From the NCBI GenBank assembly GCA_900079695.1, contig LT599022.1:3959501-3999500 (forward strand): a stretch of DNA of 40,000 bases, written 5' to 3'. Below, piece by piece: positions 33,433-40,000 of this stretch (positions are counted from its first letter, which is position 1; every line of letters begins with the position of its first letter). The position numbers and the translations under genes are program-made. The DNA is from an uncultured Alphaproteobacteria bacterium. GTDB lineage: Bacteria; Pseudomonadota; Alphaproteobacteria; Rhodospirillales; Rhodospirillaceae. The notes under the pieces were generated by a model. The model searched no databases. It was given only the letters and a program-made list of their open reading frames with translations, and was not told where the DNA came from.

Positions 33433-35919
33433 TTACGACGCCACCTCGCGCAGGGCGAGGCGTTCGGATTTCCAGGTTTCGAGAAACGGCGGGATCGCCT
33501 CGGGGGCGAGCGGGCGGCTGATGAAGTAGCCCTGGCCGACGTCGCAGCCCTCGCTCTGGAGGAAGTCGATGTGGCTCTGCCATTCGATGCCCTCGGCCAC
33601 CACTTCGAGCCCGAGATCGTGGGCGAGGCCGATGATCGCGGTGCAGATCCGCGCGTCGTCGTTGCCGGGGGTGGCGGGGCGCACGAACGCCTGGTCGATC
33701 TTGAGGGTGTCGACCGGCAGGGTCTTGAGGTAGCTGAGGCTGGAATAGCCGGTGCCGAAATCGTCGATCGCGAGGCGCACGCCCATCTCGCGCAGCGCCC
33801 GCATCCGCGCCGCGACGTTGCCCTCCTGGTGCAGCAGCACGCCTTCGGTGATTTCGAGCTCCAGCAGTTCGGCGTCGAGGCCGCTGTCGGCGAGCGCCGC
33901 CCGCGCCGCTTCGACCATGTCGTCGCGCAGGAACTGCACCGGCGAGATGTTCACCGCGACCCGCAGCGGCGGGTGCCCGGCCGCCACCCACGCTTGCGCC
34001 TGACGGCAGGCCTCGCGCAGGACCCAGCGGCCGAGCGGCAGGATCAGGCCGCTCGATTCGGCGAGCGGGATGAAGTCGGCGGGGCTGATCGGCCCCTTGT
34101 GCGGGTGGTTCCAGCGCACCAGCGCTTCGACGCCCTCGATCCGGCCGGTTCGGATGCGCATCTTCGGCTGATAGTGCAGCACGAAGTCGCCGCGTTCGAT
34201 CGCGAGCTTGAGGTCGGTGCGGATGTCGCGCCGCCGTGCCGCGCGTTCGCCGATCTCTTCGGCGTAGAGCGCCGCCTCCCGCCGGGTGCGGTTGTCGGTT
34301 CCTGCGCGCAGGGCGAGGTCGGCGCGGTGCAGCAGAAGTTCGGTCTGCGCGCCGTCGTCGGGGTAGCGGGCGACGCCCGCGAACGGGTCGACCTCGAGGT
34401 CGAGGTCGTCGAAGCGCAGCGGCTTGCGCAGCACCGCGGCGATGCGCGCGGCGAAGGCCTGGATGTCGGCCTCGTCGGCGAGGTCGGGCGCGGCGACGAC
34501 GAACCGGTCCGCGCCGACCCGTGCGGCGACGTCGCCCGGCCGTACCGCCGCCTTGAGCCGCTCGGCGAGCAGGCGCAGCACCGCGTCGCCGGTGTCGAAG
34601 CCGAAGGTTTCGACGACGTCGCGGAAGCCGTCGAGACCGAAGTAGAGCAGCGCCCCCCGGCCGCCCCGCGCGACGTGCCGGGTGACGTGGGTTTCGAGCA
34701 TCGCGCGGTTGCCGAGGCCGGTGAGCATGTCGTGGGAGGCGACGTGGTTGACCTTGGCGATCGCGTCGCGGAACACCGCGAGATCGCGCGCCATGTCGCC
34801 GAGTTCGTCGCCGCCGCGGGTGTCGATCGGCGAGGCGAGGTCGCCCGCGGCGATCCGCCGCATCGTCGCGCCGAGACGGGCGAGGCGGTCGAGGATGCCG
34901 CGGCCGAGGTAGAGGAACGCCAGCGCCAGCGATCCGAGCGCGCACCCGGAGCCGAGCGCCAGCAGCAGCGACTGGCTGCGGTCGAGCATCGCCGCGGTTT
35001 CGTCGCGCTCGGCGGCGGTCCGGCGGGCGGTCCGCGCCATCAGCCGCGACACGTCGTCGTCGAGCACGCGCGAGGCCTCGGCGAGCGCCGAGAGGCGAAG
35101 ACCCGCCACCGCGCGGGTGGTGATTTCGCGTTCGCGCAGGGTGGTGAGCGCGGTTTCGCCGAAGGTCAGGGCGTCGATCCGGGCGACGATACGCGTCGCG
35201 CCCTGTCCCAGGGGTTCGACGTCCGGGTGGTCGAGCAGGCGGCGCATCTGCGCAAGCGCCGGGCGCAGCCGTGCCGACAGGGCTTCGACGTCTTCGAGGG
35301 TGTCGATCCGTCCGACCTCGGCGAGGCCCACCAGCATGCGGTTGGCGAGCAGCAGGAACTGCCGCGCCTTCGGCCGCGCGCCGACCGACGAATCGGACAT
35401 CAGGCGGTATTCCTGGTGCAGCACGTCGACCTGATCGGAGGCTGCCGCGAACGACGCCGCAAGGCGGATGCGCTGGCGTTGCGCCGCGAGCAGCAGCGAG
35501 ATGTCGGCGTCGATGCGCATCGCCGCGGCGCGAATTTCGCCGAGTTCCGAACGCAGCGCGGTCTCGTCGTCGAGACGGGCGAGCGCCTCGGCGAATTGCA
35601 CCTGGGCGTGCGCGAAGGTGGCGGCGGCGCGCTCGATCGCCGCGACGTCGTCGGCCATCAGCGCCGCGGGGGTGATCGCCAGCATCTTCTGCGACATTCG
35701 CGCGAGGTCGGAGAGCTTCGCCATCAGCGGCAGGGTGCGGTCGACGATCCGGCCGATCGCGCGGTCGGTTTCCCGGTAGCTCGACCACGACACCAGGGTC
35801 GCGCCCAGAACCAGCACCGCGACCGCGGCGAAGGTCGCCCACATCTTGGCGCGGATGCCGAAGCGCCACGGGCGCGCGCCCGTGGCTCCGGCCGCGTCGG
35901 AAGTTGCTGAAAGGGCCAT
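33433..35919 (-). CDS. Membrane c-di-GMP phosphodiesterase with degenerate GGDEF and intact EAL
   Basis: From the ATG at 35919 (828 residues) there is a membrane helix (about 27-45), a long helical periplasmic sensor of ~270 residues resembling the TorS/chemoreceptor type, a second helix (about 315-338), HAMP, a GGDEF fold and an EAL domain. The cyclase loop reads GADRF (469-473) instead of GGDEF and should be inactive. The EAL side keeps E598 (EALVRW), N657, E689, DD719-720 (IDDFGTGYSS), K740 and E776, so hydrolysis of c-di-GMP is expected. A GTG at 35961 is an alternative start; AGGAA favours the ATG. It may be cotranscribed after guaC. Confidence 0.9.
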   Translation of the reverse strand: MALSATSDAAGATGARPWRFGIRAKMWATFAAVAVLVLGATLVSWSSYRETDRAIGRIVDRTLPLMAKLSDLARMSQKMLAITPAALMADDVAAIERAAATFAHAQVQFAEALARLDDETALRSELGEIRAAAMRIDADISLLLAAQRQRIRLAASFAAASDQVDVLHQEYRLMSDSSVGARPKARQFLLLANRMLVGLAEVGRIDTLEDVEALSARLRPALAQMRRLLDHPDVEPLGQGATRIVARIDALTFGETALTTLREREITTRAVAGLRLSALAEASRVLDDDVSRLMARTARRTAAERDETAAMLDRSQSLLLALGSGCALGSLALAFLYLGRGILDRLARLGATMRRIAAGDLASPIDTRGGDELGDMARDLAVFRDAIAKVNHVASHDMLTGLGNRAMLETHVTRHVARGGRGALLYFGLDGFRDVVETFGFDTGDAVLRLLAERLKAAVRPGDVAARVGADRFVVAAPDLADEADIQAFAARIAAVLRKPLRFDDLDLEVDPFAGVARYPDDGAQTELLLHRADLALRAGTDNRTRREAALYAEEIGERAARRRDIRTDLKLAIERGDFVLHYQPKMRIRTGRIEGVEALVRWNHPHKGPISPADFIPLAESSGLILPLGRWVLREACRQAQAWVAAGHPPLRVAVNISPVQFLRDDMVEAARAALADSGLDAELLELEITEGVLLHQEGNVAARMRALREMGVRLAIDDFGTGYSSLSYLKTLPVDTLKIDQAFVRPATPGNDDARICTAIIGLAHDLGLEVVAEGIEWQSHIDFLQSEGCDVGQGYFISRPLAPEAIPPFLETWKSERLALREVAS

Positions 35920-36014
35920 GCCCGCCGGATTCCTGTCTAGACGAAAGACCTCTGCATGCACGGATACTATCCGCGCCGGTCGTTCCGGGGGCGTGAAGGA
36001 TTTGTGAGGGTTTT

Positions 36015-36033
36015 GCGGCGGCTCAGCCGCCGC
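36015..36033. repeat. Stem-loop with the guaC stop codon in its loop
   Basis: GCGGCGGC and GCCGCCGC (8 bp each) flank a 3-base loop that is exactly the guaC stop codon (minus-strand TGA). The next bases on the minus strand are AAAA, so it is not a terminator. Confidence 0.6.
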
Positions 36034-37144
36034 CGAAGACGGTGTTGATCTGCTGCGTCACGCGGATGAAGGTGGCGCGCTTCGACAACTCCTTGAGGCG
36101 CAGCGCGCCGACGTAGGTGCAGGTGGAACGCAGGCCGCCGAGAATTTCCTGCACCGTGTCCGCCACCCGGCCGCGATAGGGAATCTCCACCCGCTTGCCC
36201 TCGCTCGCGCGGTAGGCGGCGACGCCGCCGTAATGCTTGCTCATCGCGGCTTCCGAGCTCATGCCGTAGAACTCCACGGTCTTCTCCTCGCGCACCACCT
36301 GGCGGTCGTTCGCGTCGAGCTCGTGGGTGAGGAACCGCCGCGTGATCAGCCGCCCGCCGCCCTCGTCGTGGCCCGCGAGCATGCCGCCCAGCATCACGTA
36401 GTCCGCCCCCGCGGCGAACGCCTTCGCCACGTCGCCCGGCACCGTGCAGCCGCCGTCGGCGCACACCAGACCGGCGAGGCCGTGGGCGGCGTCGGCGCAC
36501 TCGATCACCGCCGACAACTGCGGATAGCCGACGCCGGTGATCTTGCGGGTGGTGCACACCGAGCCCGGGCCGATGCCGACCTTGACGATGTCGGCGCCCG
36601 AGAGCACGAGTTGCTCGGTCATCTCGCCGGTGACGACGTTGCCCGCCATCAGCACCGCATCCGGATAGCGCTCGCGCACCTTCTGGACGATCTGCGCGAA
36701 TCGCTCGGAATAGCCGTTGGCTACGTCGAGGCAGATGAAGCGCGGCGACGCCCCGGCGCGGGCCTTGAGATCCGACGCCACCGCGTCGAGCTTTTCGAGA
36801 TCCGGCCCGGTAATGCCGAACGAGAGGAAGACGCTCTCCTCCGGCGCCAGCCCCTGCGGCGCGGCCTCGCGGCGTCGCAGCAGGAAGTCGGCGTAGTCGC
36901 GCACGTCGTAGAACTTGTGCAGCGCCGTCATCAGCCCCGCCGAGCCGAGCGCCTCGGCCATTGCGAAGCTGCCCACCGTGTCCATGTTGGCGGCGATGAT
37001 CGGAACCCCGGTCCATGTGCCGGGCGCGTGCGGAAAGCGGAACGTGCGCTCCAGCTCCACCGCGGAGCGCGACGACAGCCGCGACCGCTTCGGGCGGATC
37101 AGAACGTCCTTGTAGTCGAGCTTGACCTCGGTCTCCATCCGCAT
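36023..37144 (-). CDS. guaC: GMP reductase
   Basis: The 373-residue TIM-barrel enzyme deaminates GMP reductively to IMP with NADPH. The GuaC pattern is clear: [17 protein letters not shown] at the start, [12 protein letters not shown], and [20 protein letters not shown] with catalytic Cys197. It lacks the CBS domains and active-site flap sequence of IMP dehydrogenase. Two in-frame ATGs (37144 and 37138) follow GGGAGG; the first is used. Slightly longer than E. coli GuaC (347). No purine riboswitch was visible in the 203-base upstream gap. Confidence 0.93.
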   Translation of the reverse strand: MRMETEVKLDYKDVLIRPKRSRLSSRSAVELERTFRFPHAPGTWTGVPIIAANMDTVGSFAMAEALGSAGLMTALHKFYDVRDYADFLLRRREAAPQGLAPEESVFLSFGITGPDLEKLDAVASDLKARAGASPRFICLDVANGYSERFAQIVQKVRERYPDAVLMAGNVVTGEMTEQLVLSGADIVKVGIGPGSVCTTRKITGVGYPQLSAVIECADAAHGLAGLVCADGGCTVPGDVAKAFAAGADYVMLGGMLAGHDEGGGRLITRRFLTHELDANDRQVVREEKTVEFYGMSSEAAMSKHYGGVAAYRASEGKRVEIPYRGRVADTVQEILGGLRSTCTYVGALRLKELSKRATFIRVTQQINTVFGGG

Positions 37145-37347
37145 CGCGGCATCCTCCCGGAATGGTTTTTCCCTGAGGACTTAGCCCGAACCGGAAAGCG
37201 CATCAAGACCGGCGACGCGTTCGCGAAAATTGCCCAACGGATGGGCGATCGGCAAATTGCCTTTCTCTGCGGCACAGGATAACCTGCCGATCGGTGCGGC
37301 GGCGGGGGCGTCTTGCGGCGGCACGCAATCATGACATGGGTGGCACA

Positions 37348-38085
37348 ATGAAAACTTCCGTACTGCTCGCCGGCGTCGCGGCGCTGGCCATGACCGTCTC
37401 GGCGCATGCCGAAACCCTGATCAACGGCATCGATGCGGCGTTTCCGCCGTTCGCCTTCATCGACACCGACGGCAAGGCCAAGGGCTTCGACGTCGAGGCG
37501 GTGGACTGGATCGCCAAGGAGATGGGCTTCGAGGTCAAGCATCAGGCGGTGGCGTGGGAGGGCATCATTCCCAGCCTGCAGGCGAAGAAGGTCGACTTCA
37601 TCTGCTCCGGCATGAGCATCACTCCGAAGCGCGCCGAGCAGGTCGACTTCACCGATCCCTACTGGAAGATCGTCAACGTCTTCGTGGTGAAGACGGACAG
37701 CAGCCTCACCCCCGAGGAGATCCTGACCGGCAACAAGCGTCTCGGTCTGCAGCAGGGCACCGCCGAGGAGACCTGGCTCAACGAGGCGCGCAAGACCCAT
37801 CCGAAGTGGAATTTCGAGGTCCGGCAGTATTCCGCGGCGCAGATGGCGCTCGGCGACGTGCTCAACGGCCGCATTCAGGCGGCGGGCATGAACGAGGCCC
37901 CCGCCAACGACGCGATCAAGAACGGCCAGCCGCTCAAGATCGCCGGCACCTTCGGCGAGAAGGAGGATTACGGCTGCGCGGTGCGCAAGGGCGACCCGGA
38001 AATTCTCAAGAAGCTCAACGAAGGCTACGCCCGCCTGATGAAAAGCCCGAAGTGGGAAGAGTTGAAGGCGAAGTACAAGCCCTGA
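37348..38085 (+). CDS. Polar amino-acid ABC transporter substrate-binding protein
   Basis: The 245-residue product starts with a cleavable signal (MKTSVLLAGVAALAMTVSAHA) and continues as a family-3 solute-binding protein: LINGIDAAFPPFAFIDTDGK, FDVEAVDWIAKEMGF, IPSLQAKKVDFICSGMSITPKRA and VDFTDPYW. This group binds basic or polar amino acids. An in-frame ATG at 37336 would add four residues; GGGTGG before 37348 supports the later start. It is the first gene of the importer. The ligand cannot be assigned. Confidence 0.92.
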   Translation: MKTSVLLAGVAALAMTVSAHAETLINGIDAAFPPFAFIDTDGKAKGFDVEAVDWIAKEMGFEVKHQAVAWEGIIPSLQAKKVDFICSGMSITPKRAEQVDFTDPYWKIVNVFVVKTDSSLTPEEILTGNKRLGLQQGTAEETWLNEARKTHPKWNFEVRQYSAAQMALGDVLNGRIQAAGMNEAPANDAIKNGQPLKIAGTFGEKEDYGCAVRKGDPEILKKLNEGYARLMKSPKWEELKAKYKP

Positions 38086-38102
38086 GCGCCTCCGGCGCGT
38101 CG

Positions 38103-38129
38103 CGCGGCCGGTCCGTCGGATCGGCCGCG
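38103..38129 (+). repeat. Stem-loop after the binding-protein gene
   Basis: Bases 38103-38114 pair with 38118-38129 (12 bp, one G-T wobble, loop GTC), with no T-run. Hairpins in this place often stabilise the upstream mRNA so that the binding protein exceeds the permease. A weaker dyad lies at 38221-38236. Confidence 0.6.
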
Positions 38130-38240
38130 GCGGCCGTCTCCCTCCCGATTTCGTCATCGCCGGGGTTCGCCTCCGGCCACCGTTCCGGCGCGCGGATCGG
38201 CGTTCCTCGGGTGCGGTCGAGGCCGAAGTTTCGGCCGCGC

Positions 38241-38268
38241 TTTGCTTTATGCGGTGCATTGGTATAAA
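38241..38268 (+). promoter_or_regulatory. Possible internal promoter for the permease genes
   Basis: TTTGCT (38241-38246) and TATAAA (38263-38268) are 16 bases apart, 30 bases upstream of the permease ATG. The -10 is good and the -35 weak. Confidence 0.4.
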
Positions 38269-38298
38269 AGCCCGGTCGGGTTGTGACGGAAAGGCGGC

Positions 38299-38982
38299 AT
38301 GCAGCAGGCGTTCGAGGTTCTGATCGGAGCGATTCCCTATCTTCTCGGCGGCACCGGTCTGACCGTCGCGGCGGTGGTCGGCGGTATGTTGATCGGCCTT
38401 TGCCTCGGCCTGCCGATGGCGGTGGCCGAGGTTTACGGGCCCGCACCGCTGCGCTGGCTGGTGCGGCTCTACGTGTGGTTCTTCCGCGGCGTGCCGATCC
38501 TGGTGCTGCTGTTCCTGTTCTACTTCGGCCTGTTCCAGATGATCGGCTGGAACGTCGATGCCCTCACCGCCGCCACCGTGGTGCTCGGCATGGCATCGGG
38601 CGCCTATCAGTCGCAGATCTTCCGCGGCTCGATCGAATCCCTTGCCAAAGGGCAGTTCCGCGCCGCCTCGGCGCTCGGCTTCACCGACCGTCAGGCGATC
38701 GTCTCGATCGTCCTGCCGCAGGCGCTGCGTCTGTCGCTGCCCGGGTGGTCCAACGAATATTCGATCCTCCTGAAGGATTCCGCGCTCGCGTTCGTGCTCG
38801 GCGCCACCGAGATCATGGCGCGCACCCAGTTCGTGGCGACGCGCACCTATCAGCATCTCGCGCTGTCGCTCGCGGCCTGCGGGATTTACTTCGTTCTCAC
38901 CTGGGCGGGAGTGCGCGCGCTGCGCATGCTCGAGCGTCGCGTCGCGGTCCCGGGCTTCGGTCAGCAGGAGGCGCGCACATGA
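38299..38982 (+). CDS. Amino-acid ABC transporter permease
   Basis: The 227-residue HisM/GlnP-type permease has five membrane helices. The EAA loop is read in ESLAKGQFRAASALGFTDRQAIVSIVLPQALR (residues about 113-145), and VWFFRGVPILVLLFLFYFG is the typical signature of polar amino-acid permeases. Its stop overlaps the ATPase start (ATGA). It pairs with the second permease at the window edge to form the heterodimeric channel. Confidence 0.93.
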   Translation: MQQAFEVLIGAIPYLLGGTGLTVAAVVGGMLIGLCLGLPMAVAEVYGPAPLRWLVRLYVWFFRGVPILVLLFLFYFGLFQMIGWNVDALTAATVVLGMASGAYQSQIFRGSIESLAKGQFRAASALGFTDRQAIVSIVLPQALRLSLPGWSNEYSILLKDSALAFVLGATEIMARTQFVATRTYQHLALSLAACGIYFVLTWAGVRALRMLERRVAVPGFGQQEART

Positions 38983-39737
38983 GCGACACCCCGATCCTTT
39001 CGGTCGACTCCCTCGCCAAGAGCCTCGGCGGCAAGAGCATTCTCTCGGGCGTCTCGTTCTCGGTGCGGCGCGGCGAAATGAAGGTGCTGATCGGCCCGTC
39101 CGGCGGCGGCAAGAGCACGCTGCTGCAGTGTCTCAACTTCCTCCACGTACCCGATGCGGGCACGGTGCGGCTCGAAGGCCGGGTGGTCGACCCGCGGGCG
39201 AAGAAGGCGCTCTACGACTACCGCCAGCAGGTCGGAATGATCTTCCAGGACTACAACCTGTTCGACCACCTGAACGCGCTCGACAACGTCGCCCTCGCGC
39301 TCCGCAAGGTAAAGGGAATGCCTCGCGCCGCCGCCGAAGAGCGCGCCCGCGCCGAATTGGCGCGCGTCGGTCTGGCGGACAAGGCGGCGCTCTATCCCGC
39401 CGAACTCTCAGGCGGGCAGAAGCAGCGGGTGTCGATCGCCCGCGCGCTCGCCATGGATCCCATGGTGATGCTGCTCGACGAGCCGACCGCCGCCCTCGAT
39501 CCGGAGCTGATCGGCGAGGTGCTGACGGTGATCCGAGGCCTTGCGCGCGACGGCATGACGATGATCATGGCGACCCATCAGATGGGCTTCGTGCGCTCGA
39601 TGGCCGACGAGATCCTGTTCATGCAGGAGGGCCGGGTGATCGAGCAAGGTACGCCCGAGATGCTGCTCGACGCCGACAACCACAGCCGCACCCTCGATTT
39701 CTGCACCCATCTCGCCGAGTTCGAGGCGGGCGCATGA
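38979..39737 (+). CDS. Amino-acid ABC transporter ATPase (GlnQ/HisP type)
   Basis: The 252-residue ATPase has Walker A (GPSGGGKST), Q-loop FQDYNLFDHL, signature LSGGQKQRVSIARAL, Walker B with D-loop (VMLLDEPTAALDPEL) and H-loop ATHQMGFVRSMAD, all typical of the GlnQ family. The ATG at 38979 overlaps the permease stop and its own stop overlaps the next permease (ATGA), so the three are translationally coupled. Confidence 0.95.
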   Translation: MSDTPILSVDSLAKSLGGKSILSGVSFSVRRGEMKVLIGPSGGGKSTLLQCLNFLHVPDAGTVRLEGRVVDPRAKKALYDYRQQVGMIFQDYNLFDHLNALDNVALALRKVKGMPRAAAEERARAELARVGLADKAALYPAELSGGQKQRVSIARALAMDPMVMLLDEPTAALDPELIGEVLTVIRGLARDGMTMIMATHQMGFVRSMADEILFMQEGRVIEQGTPEMLLDADNHSRTLDFCTHLAEFEAGA

Positions 39738-40000
39738 ACGACCTGCTCGCGTTCGCCGCGGAAATCTTCCCGCGCCTCAACGAAGGGCTGGGGATGAGCG
39801 TCAAGCTGATCGTCCCGTCGGTGGCGTTCGGCCTGGTGCTGGGGGTCGTCCTCGGTGGCGCGCGCACCTACGGCCCCGCGTGGGTGCGGCGCGGCGGCGA
39901 CGGCTTCGTCGCGATCTTCCGCGGCACGCCGCTGGTCTGCCAGCTGTTCGTGCTCTATTTCGGCCTGCCGAACCTCGGCATCTATCTCGAGCCCTACGAG
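39734..40000 (+). CDS. Second amino-acid ABC transporter permease, partial (runs off window)
   Basis: The first 89 residues are visible: two membrane segments and VAIFRGTPLVCQLFVLYFGL, the same RG(T/V)P signature as the upstream permease. The remainder, with the EAA loop, lies beyond the right edge. It starts in an ATGA overlap with the ATPase gene. Confidence 0.9.
   Translation, partial: MNDLLAFAAEIFPRLNEGLGMSVKLIVPSVAFGLVLGVVLGGARTYGPAWVRRGGDGFVAIFRGTPLVCQLFVLYFGLPNLGIYLEPYE

Noticed and set aside
37341-37356. TGGCAC motif at the binding-protein start as a sigma-54 promoter
   Set aside because: No TTGC at the required spacing, and it lies on the start codon.
1-40000. tRNA, rRNA, CRISPR array, insertion sequence or prophage
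   Set aside because: No T-loop/anticodon patterns, regularly spaced repeats, transposase or integrase, or phage genes were seen on either strand by eye; a dedicated RNA search was not possible.

Overview
The window comes from a GC-rich (roughly 70% by eye), Gram-negative alphaproteobacterium. Lipoproteins, a TonB protein, an LpxR-like lipid A deacylase, Rhodospirillales-like chemoreceptors and a clear CowN (nitrogen-fixation sustaining protein) point to a motile diazotroph of the Rhodospirillales type. That placement is inference; no rRNA or tRNA gene is present to confirm it. I saw no insertion sequence, phage gene or CRISPR array. Coding is dense and no gene-free gap exceeds about 290 bases.

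Layout. 1-2.7 kb: the 3' end of a tonB-like gene faces a dCache chemoreceptor gene whose frame is broken by an apparent small internal deletion. 2.9-8.1 kb: a LysR regulator diverges from a DcuC-type dicarboxylate carrier, an M20 metallohydrolase and an MmgE/PrpD protein, which look like one import-and-degrade operon. 8.2-12.2 kb: a TetR regulator with an evident operator heads a tightly overlapping MFP lipoprotein/ABC ATPase/ABC-2 permease export operon (E. coli CecR-YbhGFSR type), followed by a PepSY protein. 12.2-18.1 kb: an SLC13 carrier, then a beta-alanine module (omega-transaminase plus MmsA-type dehydrogenase) with a divergent BauR-like LysR. 18.1-19.9 kb: a two-PAS diguanylate cyclase.

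19.9-25.4 kb is the most interesting part. A four-gene operon encodes a circularly permuted ATP-grasp enzyme, an alpha-E protein, a transglutaminase and the proteasome-like peptidase Anbu, with an LpxR-like gene behind it. It diverges from cowN across 173 bp, and on each strand I find a -24/-12 (sigma-54) promoter candidate at a sensible distance from the start codon. The gene set is known in bacteria but its substrate is not. Its apparent co-location under sigma-54 control with a nitrogenase-protection gene is the strongest lead here.

25.4-40 kb: a second, intact chemoreceptor, NudC, a flavin-reductase-like protein, an OmpA lipoprotein, RimO, alanine dehydrogenase with a divergent Lrp/AsnC regulator, a membrane EAL phosphodiesterase with a degenerate GGDEF domain, GMP reductase, and a polar amino-acid ABC importer cut by the right edge. 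The diguanylate cyclase at 18-20 kb and the phosphodiesterase at 33-36 kb give opposite ends of c-di-GMP turnover. Several genes concern alanine, beta-alanine, dicarboxylates and amino-acid uptake, so the theme is carbon/nitrogen housekeeping with an accessory peptide-modification island.
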